Shown here piece by piece: positions 1-6,464 of a stretch of 7,281 nt of DNA. Source of the DNA: Zwartia sp. (lineage in GTDB: Bacteria; Pseudomonadota; Gammaproteobacteria; Burkholderiales; Burkholderiaceae_B); the NCBI GenBank assembly GCA_030653405.1, contig JAURZO010000014.1, forward strand, positions 1-7,281, read 5' to 3'. The first letter of the stretch is position 1. Each line of letters starts with the position of its first letter. The notes under the pieces are model-generated. The model was not told the origin of the DNA and made no database searches. It saw nothing but the letters and a program-made list of their open reading frames with translations. The translations under genes were made by a program, and so were the position numbers.

Positions 1-74
1 GCCACATCTATCAAGGCTACTTATTTAGTCGCCCTATCACTGCGATAGAATTTGAAGAGTTTGTGCGTGGCTAA
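1..74 (+). CDS. C-terminal end of an EAL-domain protein (partial)
   Basis: Reading in frame from base 3, 23 codons lead to a TAA stop at 72-74. The peptide contains QGYLFSRP followed by an EFEEF segment. This closely matches the end of EAL domains, which hydrolyse cyclic-di-GMP and typically finish with a [I/Y]QGYxFSxPxxxxEFE pattern. The start and all catalytic residues lie outside the window, so activity and any accompanying GGDEF or sensor domains cannot be judged. The gene converges on the histidine-phosphatase-like gene on the other strand, with about 50 bases between the two stop codons. The assignment rests on one short but characteristic motif. Confidence 0.75.
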   Translation, partial: HIYQGYLFSRPITAIEFEEFVRG

Positions 75-87
75 AGTAAGTCTCAGG

Positions 88-112
88 TTGATGCTCATGC
101 TAGTCGCATCAA
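88..112. terminator. Hairpin between convergent genes, possible weak terminator
   Basis: A perfect 7-bp inverted repeat (TTGATGC at 88-94, GCATCAA at 106-112) encloses an 11-base loop. It lies between the stop of the EAL-domain gene (74) and the stop of the opposing phosphatase-like gene (126), where a shared bidirectional terminator would be expected. Neither side carries a proper T-tract: the + side has only scattered T's (ATTTGTTATTT) after about 10 bases. The terminator role is therefore tentative. Confidence 0.35.
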
Positions 113-125
113 GCTAAGCCATTTG

Positions 126-836
126 TTATTTGCATCCACTATTGGCGTGGAGTCCTTCAGGGGTATCCCAGGCATTGTTGGGAACTGTTGAAAACTGGCC
201 TGTAAAATTTTGGCGAATGGTCTTAAAGGTGATTGGCTGCCCTGCGCTGTTGTAGTCAATAACCCAAAAATAATTGAAATTTGATCCACTCCAGTTTTTT
301 GGAACTAAATTTCTATAGTCGATGGGTAATTGATCGAGATTGAGTAGCTGTCGAAGGTCGACTTGTGCATTTGGATTGTCTTTTGCTAATTTTTCGTTGG
401 CGATGTGTTTGTGCTCCCAGGCCATCACGACAGTTTGTCCATTCCAGCGAGGATTTTTCATCACCTCCGCAGCTGCTCGTTGAGTTTGCCTTGTAATCCA
501 GTCGGTCTCAGCCGTTGCGTCGTTGCCTTTGAGAGGAACAACCGCATAAGTGATGACGGGTAAACCCCAGGAATCCGCGGCAGGTGCGACAAGCTCCAGC
601 GTATGGAGCGTGGTGGCAAAGAATGCGGCAGGAGGCTGATCAAAAATAGATTGTTCGGCCCCCTTGCCTAAAAACTGGGCACGTAAGGCCAATGACCTAT
701 CTTGACCAATCTCGCATAAAGCATAGGAATTTGTTTTTTCACCATGCCTTAAAACGATCACTCTCGAGGGCTCAGCGCTGACAGTGCCCACTGAGTTAAA
801 CATGAGCAAAAAGGTCAGTCCGATTGTCAGGCGCAT
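126..836 (-). CDS. Exported histidine-phosphatase-superfamily protein
   Basis: A 236-residue protein with an N-terminal signal peptide: a hydrophobic stretch at about 4-18, with likely cleavage near VSA-EP at 21/22. It is expected in the periplasm or secreted. The strand and motif VIVLRHGEK (R30, H31, G32) is the phosphate-pocket signature of the histidine phosphatase superfamily. VMAWEHKH (E141, H142) matches the second catalytic histidine segment. The middle segment, which usually supplies another phosphate-binding arginine, reads FATTLHTLEL (73-82) and has no arginine, with H78 near that place. Substrate is unknown and activity is uncertain. The ATG is preceded by GGAG six bases upstream. 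The gene sits downstream of a strong terminator, so it probably has its own promoter, although I could not identify a convincing -35/-10 pair. Superfamily membership is well supported; function is not. Confidence 0.85.
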   Translation of the reverse strand: MRLTIGLTFLLMFNSVGTVSAEPSRVIVLRHGEKTNSYALCEIGQDRSLALRAQFLGKGAEQSIFDQPPAAFFATTLHTLELVAPAADSWGLPVITYAVVPLKGNDATAETDWITRQTQRAAAEVMKNPRWNGQTVVMAWEHKHIANEKLAKDNPNAQVDLRQLLNLDQLPIDYRNLVPKNWSGSNFNYFWVIDYNSAGQPITFKTIRQNFTGQFSTVPNNAWDTPEGLHANSGCK

Positions 837-840
837 GATG

Positions 841-846
841 ATCTCC
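841..846 (-). promoter_or_regulatory. Ribosome-binding site of the phosphatase-like gene
   Basis: On the minus strand GGAGAT precedes CATC and the ATG at 836. The GGAG core sits six bases from the start codon, which supports this start and the signal peptide it produces. Confidence 0.6.
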
Positions 847-889
847 AGAGATTGTCATCGACTCGTTAAGTGACTTTATGTACAGCGTT

Positions 890-925
890 AAAAATGCAAA
901 TCACCGCAAGGATTGCTTGCGGTGA
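890..925 (-). terminator. Rho-independent terminator after the Bug-family gene
   Basis: A perfect 10-bp inverted repeat (TCACCGCAAG at 901-910, CTTGCGGTGA at 916-925) has a 5-base loop. On the minus strand it is followed by TTTGCATTTTT, an interrupted T-tract. It begins 23 bases after the stop codon at 949, so it would end transcription of the solute-binding protein gene and insulate the phosphatase-like gene beyond it. There is no comparable A-tract/T-tract arrangement for the plus strand. Confidence 0.85.
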
Positions 926-948
926 CTTATGAATCCTAGGCAGAGCAA

Positions 949-1917
949 TTACTCCATCTGCAATTTTGCGGCTTCAACGATCTTTCTCCAGCTTTCGCGC
1001 TCTTTGTCCATGAAAGCGCCAAACTCTGCGGGAGTATTGCCGCCCGGAACACCGCCCATGTCAGCGAAGCGTTTTTGAATCTCTGGCATTTCAAGCACCT
1101 TTTTGGTGGCCTGCTGGATTTTGTTGACGATGTCGGGAGGCGTACCCGCTGGCGCGACAAAGCCGAACCAAGCAGTGACCACCATGTCTTTAACGCCAGC
1201 CTCAGCCATTGTCGGGACGTCAGGTAACTGAGGTGATCGTTCTGCACCAGTCACAGCCAAGGCACGGAACTGGCCTGAGCGGATAAATCCGATAGAGCTT
1301 GGCAGATTGTCGATGGCAAAGGTGACTTGACCTCCCAACAGGGCGGCAACCGCTGGACCCATTCCTTTGAATGGCACGTGCGTCAGAGTTGTTCCCGTGC
1401 GTTGTGCGAACATTTCAGCCGACATGTGCGGGGATTGCCCCGTACCTGACGAAGCAAAGGTGTAGTTGCCACGTGGGTCATTTTTCATGGCATCCACGAG
1501 TTCTTTTACTGATTTGTAAGGGGATTTGCTGTTCACGACCAACACGTTAGGTACCGATATCACCAATGTAATTGGGCTAAAGTCGGTGTGTTTGTAGGGT
1601 AGCTTTTTGTAGAGACTGTAGTTGATGCCATTTGGACCGATATTGCCAAAACCGATGGTGTAGCCGTCTGGAGGCGCTTGAATAAGTGCCTGCGAGCCTA
1701 TGATGCCTGCTGCGCCTGCGCGATTTTCCACCACGACTGTGGTGCCGAGTTCGGCACCGATTTTTTCGCTTAACAAACGTGCCGTGATGTCGGTAGTGCC
1801 ACCAGGGGCGGCCGGCACGATTAATTTAATAGGTCTTTCAGGCCAAGCTGCGTGTGCTACCGGCGAAATCGCAAGTGCAAATAGACTGACCAGACTAGCT
1901 TTTATTACAGTTTTCAT
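949..1917 (-). CDS. Bug/TctC-family periplasmic solute-binding protein
   Basis: A 322-residue member of the Bug family, the extracytoplasmic receptors of tripartite tricarboxylate transporters, which bind small carboxylates or related solutes. A signal peptide covers residues 1-23 (cleavage after AHA). Family marks follow: PERPIKLIVPAAPGGTTD at 26-43, VVENRAGAAG at 62-71, SSGTGQSPH at 156-164, VPFKG at 181-185 and DNLPSS at 203-208. Length is normal for the family. I chose the ATG at 1917 rather than the in-frame ATG at 1968 because AGAGGAG lies five bases upstream and a clean signal peptide follows at once. No tctA or tctB membrane subunits are nearby, so it is an orphan receptor, as is common in Burkholderiales. 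It may share membrane partners encoded elsewhere or act in sensing. Ligand cannot be deduced. A strong terminator closes the gene. Confidence 0.93.
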   Translation of the reverse strand: MKTVIKASLVSLFALAISPVAHAAWPERPIKLIVPAAPGGTTDITARLLSEKIGAELGTTVVVENRAGAAGIIGSQALIQAPPDGYTIGFGNIGPNGINYSLYKKLPYKHTDFSPITLVISVPNVLVVNSKSPYKSVKELVDAMKNDPRGNYTFASSGTGQSPHMSAEMFAQRTGTTLTHVPFKGMGPAVAALLGGQVTFAIDNLPSSIGFIRSGQFRALAVTGAERSPQLPDVPTMAEAGVKDMVVTAWFGFVAPAGTPPDIVNKIQQATKKVLEMPEIQKRFADMGGVPGGNTPAEFGAFMDKERESWRKIVEAAKLQME

Positions 1918-2045
1918 GGAGTCTCCTCTGTTGATATGCTTTAGTAAATTTTTAGAGCGTTCAGGCATCCTACCCTTTTTCAGAATGCTTTGCCGGTCCG
2001 AGCATCAAGGCGAAGGATTGCGCAGTAAGTGTTCCTGTGGTGTTT
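1918..2045 (-). other. 128-base gap between antiporter and Bug-family gene
   Basis: This gap separates the stop of the antiporter gene from the start of the solute-binding protein gene. Apart from the ribosome-binding site I see no intrinsic terminator and no convincing promoter. A TTGATG hexamer (minus strand, 2003-2008) is followed 17 bases later by a poor -10 (TTCTGA), and AT-rich sequence lies around 1945-1958. The solute-binding protein gene could therefore have its own promoter here, receive read-through from the cluster, or both. Confidence 0.4.
1923..1929 (-). promoter_or_regulatory. Ribosome-binding site that fixes the Bug-family start
   Basis: AGAGGAG on the minus strand lies five bases before the ATG at 1917. 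It decides between this start and the ATG 51 bases further upstream (1968), which would add 17 polar residues in front of the signal peptide. Confidence 0.75.
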
Positions 2046-3119
2046 TTAAGATGTGTGATTAGAGGGTCTTCGAATGGTGACAGCCACTAAGGTGATGACA
2101 GTAAGAGGAACAACAAAGCTCATCATGACTGCCGAATAAACCGGAATCGCATCGTGTTCCTGAGAAGCGAGAATAAGATAAGTCACATAGGCGATGTAGT
2201 AACCGAGAAAAACCCCACCCTCCCAACGGGCGATTTCGCGACCCGTGACAAAAACTGGAACACACGCAAAACAGACTGCAAGCATGACCCACAAATCAAA
2301 GTTGAGAACGGAAGGGGGGACGACTAGCCCGCCAGAGGCCACTAAGCCGGTCACGCCAAGACACCCTAAAATGTTAAATGTGCTGCTGCCTACGACGTTA
2401 CCGACCGCGATGTCCCGCTCCCCTTTGATTGCAGCCATGACCGAGGTCGCCACCTCAGGCATGGATGTTCCGGCAGCCACAATCGTCAACCCGATGACGA
2501 TGTCGCTTACGCCAATAATCTTAGCAAAAGTCACGGCTGAATCGACTAACCACTCAGATCCTTGAACCAGTAAATAAAGCCCTGCGAGGATCAAGAGTCC
2601 CTGAACGTAGGCAGAGGCATCCCAGGTTGATTTCTTATTGTTTTCTGCTGCATACTCATCGCGAATCGCTTGGCTTTCTTTGCGGGACTGAACAATGAGA
2701 AAGACGGTGTAAGCCAACAGAGATCCCAACAATAATAATGATTCTATAAAGCTGATTCGGTCATCTGCCGACAGGGCAAATAGTAAAAGGGATGAGCCAA
2801 TCAGTATCGGTATTTCCTGCCGAATAATCTGCGCATGCACGACAAGCGGAGTGATGAGTGCAGAGATCCCAAGAATGAACAGGACATTAAAAATATTGCT
2901 TCCGACAACGTTGCCGATAGCCAAGTCTGTATTTCCGGATAGGGCCGCATTGACGGACACAGCGACTTCGGGGGCGCTCGTTCCAAAGGCAACCACAGTC
3001 AGGCCAACAACGAGGGGCGACACACCAAAGGTAGTGGCTAGGCGGCTCGCACCTCTGACAAGCAGCTCAGCACCCAGCACGAGTGCAATTAGACCAATCA
3101 CAAACATCAGTAATGTCAT
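2046..3119 (-). CDS. Calcium/sodium antiporter, CaCA superfamily (YrbG-like)
   Basis: A 357-residue inner-membrane cation/Ca2+ exchanger with two homologous halves of about five membrane helices each. They are joined by a charged cytoplasmic loop at about 134-159. The alpha-1 repeat carries GTSAPE at 46-51 and GNVVGSNIFN at 69-78. The alpha-2 repeat carries GTSMPE at 207-212 and GNVVGSSTFN at 230-239. In this family the glutamates (E51, E212) and nearby Thr/Ser/Asn side chains form the Ca2+/Na+ site. The usual Asn of the second GSN is a Ser here (S236), while the last Asn (N239) remains. I chose the ATG at 3119 because AAGGAG lies five bases before it; an upstream in-frame TTG at 3137 has no such support. 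The gene follows the phosphotransferase by 43 bases and is probably the last gene of the cluster. Direction and ion preference (Na+, K+ or H+) cannot be read from sequence. Confidence 0.93.
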   Translation of the reverse strand: MTLLMFVIGLIALVLGAELLVRGASRLATTFGVSPLVVGLTVVAFGTSAPEVAVSVNAALSGNTDLAIGNVVGSNIFNVLFILGISALITPLVVHAQIIRQEIPILIGSSLLLFALSADDRISFIESLLLLGSLLAYTVFLIVQSRKESQAIRDEYAAENNKKSTWDASAYVQGLLILAGLYLLVQGSEWLVDSAVTFAKIIGVSDIVIGLTIVAAGTSMPEVATSVMAAIKGERDIAVGNVVGSSTFNILGCLGVTGLVASGGLVVPPSVLNFDLWVMLAVCFACVPVFVTGREIARWEGGVFLGYYIAYVTYLILASQEHDAIPVYSAVMMSFVVPLTVITLVAVTIRRPSNHTS

Positions 3120-3124
3120 TTTGG

Positions 3125-3130
3125 CTCCTT
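3125..3130 (-). promoter_or_regulatory. Strong ribosome-binding site that fixes the antiporter start
   Basis: AAGGAG on the minus strand is five bases before the ATG at 3119. It supports independent translation initiation in the 43-base gap after the phosphotransferase gene and argues against the TTG at 3137. Confidence 0.75.
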
Positions 3131-3162
3131 GGCTCAAGTGTCATGAGCGCTGCATTCAGTCA

Positions 3163-4638
3163 TTATGCCTGCTCAAGCGCTTTGGTGATACGCTGAAGCA
3201 CCTCAAGGCGGGCGTGCTTTTTGTCGTTGGCGGATAAGATATGCCAAGGTGCATGTTCAGTATCTGTTTTTGCAAACATCTCTTCAGCTGCTTGTGCATA
3301 GGCCGACCATTGGCGACGATTGCGCCAATCCTCCGGTGTGATTTTGAAGCTTTTATAAGGTGATTTTTCACGATCTTTGAAACGCCGAAGTTGTTCCTCC
3401 GGTGTGATAGCCAGCCAAAATTTCATGACGAGTGCTCCGTGATCGACGAGTTGTTTTTCAAACTCGTTGATTTCATGATACGCGCGCTGCCATGCCTGGC
3501 GGGTCGCATAGCCCTCTACTCTCTCAACGAGTACGCGCCCATACCATGAGCGATCAAAAATCGCGATTCTTCCGCAGCGAGGTACGTTACGCCAAAAACG
3601 CCAAAGATAGGGCCGATCCATTTCAAAGGGTCTGGGTGCTGCAATGGGGATCGTGCTGTATTGTCTTGCGTCCAAGGCATGTGTAACACGCCGGATCGTG
3701 CCACCTTTGCCTGCAGCATCCTGTCCTTCAAATACAAGCACAAGTGATTTTTTTCTAAAGCTTTTGTCTCGCACAGCGATAGCAAGCTTATTTTGCCATT
3801 GTGAAAGCTCCCGTTCGTAAGTCTCTTTTTCAATACTCGCCTCAAAGTCGAGCTGATCGAGACGACGAGTCGGCCGATTCCGTTTGAGTGGAGCGCCAGG
3901 ATTGTGTGGGAGCGGAACTTTTATCGATTTACGCTTGAATGCGTCCAAAATTGTCTGAGCTGTCCTGATGCTGCGCATATTGTCGTCTGCGCTGGGAATG
4001 ATGATCCACGGCGCATGGGGTGTGTCGGTGGACTCAATGACTCGCTGTCCAGAATGCCTGACACGATCAAAGTTTTTAAAAATCTTTTCATAATCTTTAC
4101 CAACTTGCCAGGCTGTAGAAGGGTTGGCCCTCAGCTTTTCGGTGCGTTTGCGCTGAGCATCACGCGACATGTGGAACCATAACTTAATGATTTGCACATC
4201 ATTGGCAACCAACGTGTCTTCAAATTTTCGCGTGGCACTGATGAGTGCTTCAAGCTTGTCCGGATCTGGTTTCTTTTCAGCCGCTTCCTGCAAGAGTGGC
4301 GTGTATGCTGCGCCAAACATGATGCCGACCGATCCCTTAGGCGGCAAACCAAGCCATAGGCGCCGAGACAAAGGGAAAGCCTTTTCCTCTTCGGTTGGAG
4401 CCCCAAAAGCAATCGTACGGACGTGCCTGGGATCCAGCCATTCATGGAGGAGGTTGACAGTGTCGCCTTTGCCTGCGCCATCAATGCCCGCCACGATAAT
4501 GAGCAGTGCCCGATCTTTTTGGTTGAGATGTCGGTATTGCTCATTGAGTAGCTGTATACGCAGGCGCTCTTCGATCCGAGCACTTTCATCGTCCGCTAGG
4601 CTCGGATCCTGTTCTGCTTCGTCAAACATGCTGCTCAT
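3163..4638 (-). CDS. pap: Polyphosphate:AMP phosphotransferase, tandem PPK2 domains (class II)
   Basis: A 491-residue cytoplasmic enzyme of the PPK2 family with two fused P-loop domains, the layout typical of class II enzymes that transfer phosphate from polyphosphate to AMP to give ADP. The N-terminal domain (about 20-235) has a Walker A, GIDGAGKG, at 51-58. In the place of the Walker B it reads FGAAY (108-112), without the acidic residue. The C-terminal domain (about 265-490) is complete: Walker A GQDAAGKG at 305-312, Walker B FDRSWYGR at 361-368 with D362 and R363, and the basic lid RRFKDREKSPYKSFK at 418-432. Catalysis is therefore expected in the C-terminal half. Length matches the known two-domain enzymes. 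The start shares one base with the stop of the upstream binding-protein gene (TAATG), and AAGGAA lies upstream, which points to translational coupling. Class I enzymes (ADP substrate) have one domain, so class II is the better fit. Confidence 0.94.
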   Translation of the reverse strand: MSSMFDEAEQDPSLADDESARIEERLRIQLLNEQYRHLNQKDRALLIIVAGIDGAGKGDTVNLLHEWLDPRHVRTIAFGAPTEEEKAFPLSRRLWLGLPPKGSVGIMFGAAYTPLLQEAAEKKPDPDKLEALISATRKFEDTLVANDVQIIKLWFHMSRDAQRKRTEKLRANPSTAWQVGKDYEKIFKNFDRVRHSGQRVIESTDTPHAPWIIIPSADDNMRSIRTAQTILDAFKRKSIKVPLPHNPGAPLKRNRPTRRLDQLDFEASIEKETYERELSQWQNKLAIAVRDKSFRKKSLVLVFEGQDAAGKGGTIRRVTHALDARQYSTIPIAAPRPFEMDRPYLWRFWRNVPRCGRIAIFDRSWYGRVLVERVEGYATRQAWQRAYHEINEFEKQLVDHGALVMKFWLAITPEEQLRRFKDREKSPYKSFKITPEDWRNRRQWSAYAQAAEEMFAKTDTEHAPWHILSANDKKHARLEVLQRITKALEQA

Positions 4639-5660
4639 TATCGTTCCTTGGCCTGAGACAGTTTTTTCTTGAGCTCCACACCAACTTGCTTGTTCACGAA
4701 TTGAGTCGTGGCGACTTTGGATAGGTCCACATCTTTGGCTTGATAGAGGCCGGCCTTGACCATTTGTTGATAAAAATCCTCAATACGTGCGGGATTCATC
4801 GTGCCGATTCCCTGTATTGCCGTCACTCCTGATTCCACGATCCCTTGTTGCTTCATCAAGTGTACTGACGCTTCAATTTCAGCGACTGAGATTTCAGGAT
4901 TATCTTTTATCATCAGTGCGTTTGCCTTTGAGCGATCTCCATTCATAAAATTCACCCAGCCAATAATGGAGGCGTCAACAAAGCGCTGGATGAGATCAGG
5001 ATTATTTTTAACGGTCTCCGTTCTGGTCTCAATCAAGGTACTGTAAGTCGAAAAGCCATGATCAGCTAAAAGATGAACCACCGGTTTGAATTTCCCCTGT
5101 TGCTCGATGTAAATGGGTTCAGCTACCGAATAGCCTTGCTGTATCGCTTTGGGCTGAGACAAGAAGGGTCCAAGGTTGTAGTTATAAGGTCTAAGGGCCT
5201 CGTCTTTAAATCCGTGTGCCACTTTTAACCATTGCCACCACGTAAATTGACCATCTTTGGCGATCAGTGCGATAGGCGCGTTTTTAAGTGCCGAAAAATT
5301 TTCATATCCCTGATTGGGGTGCGCCATCAGAGCCTGAGGATCTTTCTGAAACATGGCGGCCACTACGACCACCGGGATACCGTTTTTCACATTATCAAAA
5401 CTGTGTAGTAGATTGCCTGTCATCAGGAAATCGATCCGTCGCGCAGGTAGTAATGGTCGATTGTTGACTTGGGGCCCTCCCTGACGAATCGTGACATCTA
5501 GACCGTACTGCTTATAGGTGCCATCTGCCACGGCTTGATAAAAGCCACCATGGGCGGCCTGTGCCTTCCAGTTTGTCGCAAAAGTCACCGCTTGCTGGGC
5601 GTGAGCTAATCCCGATAGCGATACCGTGAACACTAAAGTTTGAATCAACCGCCCAATCAT
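4638..5660 (-). CDS. NMT1/THI5-like ABC transporter substrate-binding protein
   Basis: A 340-residue periplasmic binding protein. The signal peptide is residues 1-21 (cleavage after AHA, giving QQAVTF). The mature start, FATNWKAQAAHGGFYQA (27-43), followed by YKQYGLDVTI (49-58) and GGPQVNN (61-67), is the NMT1/THI5-like pattern. It is shared by binding proteins for thiamine pyrimidine precursors (ThiY), riboflavin (RibY) and sulfonates or nitrate (SsuA/NrtA types). The W31/H37/F40/Y41 block resembles the aromatic pocket of the pyrimidine-binding branch more than the sulfonate branch, but the ligand cannot be assigned. The ATG at 5660 has AGGAG six bases upstream, and the permease stop codon lies within that site (TAGGAG). 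The gene forms a three-gene importer with the permease and ATPase. It also overlaps the phosphotransferase start by one base. Confidence 0.9.
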   Translation of the reverse strand: MIGRLIQTLVFTVSLSGLAHAQQAVTFATNWKAQAAHGGFYQAVADGTYKQYGLDVTIRQGGPQVNNRPLLPARRIDFLMTGNLLHSFDNVKNGIPVVVVAAMFQKDPQALMAHPNQGYENFSALKNAPIALIAKDGQFTWWQWLKVAHGFKDEALRPYNYNLGPFLSQPKAIQQGYSVAEPIYIEQQGKFKPVVHLLADHGFSTYSTLIETRTETVKNNPDLIQRFVDASIIGWVNFMNGDRSKANALMIKDNPEISVAEIEASVHLMKQQGIVESGVTAIQGIGTMNPARIEDFYQQMVKAGLYQAKDVDLSKVATTQFVNKQVGVELKKKLSQAKER

Positions 5661-5666
5661 GCTGTT

Positions 5667-5672
5667 CTCCTA
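5667..5672 (-). promoter_or_regulatory. Ribosome-binding site containing the permease stop codon
   Basis: TAGGAG on the minus strand is both the TAG stop of the permease (5672-5670) and the Shine-Dalgarno sequence of the binding-protein gene, six bases before its ATG at 5660. Ribosomes finishing the permease would stop on this site, which favours coupled translation. Confidence 0.7.
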
Positions 5673-6464
5673 GAAGTTGCGATTTTGATCACGCATTGGT
5701 TCAGCGCTATGCCAACTCGCGAGCAAAACGTGTGAGAGTGCAGTAAACAACATAAAGATCAGAACACCTGTTAATACCAATAACATCAGTGCGGCGAACA
5801 TTTTGGGCGTTTCCGTTCTAAAGCTAGCCTCCAGGATGCGTGAAGCTAAGCCCGTGTTTCTACCGGCAGCGCCCGCTACCATTTCTGCAGTGACTGCACC
5901 GATCAGACTCAAGCCACCCGAGATTTTCAGCCCTGCCAAAAAATAGGGCAGCGCTGAAGGCGCACGCAGTAATTTAAGCCGTTGCCAGGGATTTGCCCGG
6001 TAGAGTCTAAAAAGATCAAGGAGATTGCGATCTACCGTGCGTAAGCCGATCACGGTGTTGGAAAGAATAGGAAAAAAAGCCACGATCCATGCGCATAGCA
6101 GCAGGGCGGCCGTTGTGCTGTCAACGTAAATGAGTATGAGGGGTGCGACCGCGACAATCGGAGTGACTTGCAATACAACCGCAATCGGGAAAAAAGCCCG
6201 TTCCAAAGAAGGTGAAAGTGAAAAAATTGATGCGATGAGGATCCCACCTGCGCAAGCCAGTAGAAGTGCTCCAAAAGTGATCTTGATCGTAAACCACCAA
6301 CTGTCGGCAAGCGAAGCCCAATTCGCCAACAGCGTATTAAAGATGAGTGAAGGTGTCGGTAGCGTATAGCTTGGGATCTCCGCCCAGCGGACACCAAACT
6401 CCCAGAGACAGAGACAAAAAATCAGTGTCAGAATAGGCAGCATCGCGTCGGACAGACGTTTCAT
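5670..6464 (-). CDS. ABC transporter permease (SsuC/ThiX/TauC type)
   Basis: A 264-residue inner-membrane subunit of the binding-protein-dependent transport permease family. About six hydrophobic segments are visible: roughly 8-25, 61-83, 91-114, 117-140, 181-199 and 220-248. The cytoplasmic coupling region at about 150-180 contains LFRLYRANPWQRL followed by ALPYFLAGLKISGG, which corresponds to the EAA loop that docks on the ATPase. The glycine usually found in that loop (L-[F/Y]-G-A) is arginine here (R156, codon CGG); the following LP pair (L172, P173) is kept. The ATG overlaps the TGA of the ATPase gene by four bases (ATGA). Two permeases would pair with two ATPases to import the ligand of the NMT1-like binding protein. 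Family is clear; substrate is not. Confidence 0.92.
   Translation of the reverse strand: MKRLSDAMLPILTLIFCLCLWEFGVRWAEIPSYTLPTPSLIFNTLLANWASLADSWWFTIKITFGALLLACAGGILIASIFSLSPSLERAFFPIAVVLQVTPIVAVAPLILIYVDSTTAALLLCAWIVAFFPILSNTVIGLRTVDRNLLDLFRLYRANPWQRLKLLRAPSALPYFLAGLKISGGLSLIGAVTAEMVAGAAGRNTGLASRILEASFRTETPKMFAALMLLVLTGVLIFMLFTALSHVLLASWHSAEPMRDQNRNF

Noticed and set aside
860..900. Possible promoter for the phosphatase-like gene (TTGCAT and TACATA, minus strand)
   Set aside because: Spacing of 11 bases is too short for a sigma-70 promoter and no better pair was found.
1918..1968. Longer 339-residue form of the Bug-family protein starting at 1968
   Set aside because: It would put 17 polar residues ahead of the signal peptide, and the ribosome-binding site fits the start at 1917.
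1985..2005. Inverted repeat ATGCT/AGCAT between the antiporter and Bug-family genes, considered as a terminator
   Set aside because: Only five pairs around an 11-base loop, and no T-tract on either strand.
1700..2062. Plus-strand open frame of 120 codons across the start of the Bug-family gene
   Set aside because: It is antisense to a well-recognised gene, lacks family motifs and reads as low-complexity shadow sequence.
4169..4672. Plus-strand open frame of 167 codons opposite the phosphotransferase gene
   Set aside because: Serine-rich translation typical of an antisense shadow; the minus-strand protein here has clear P-loop and domain matches.
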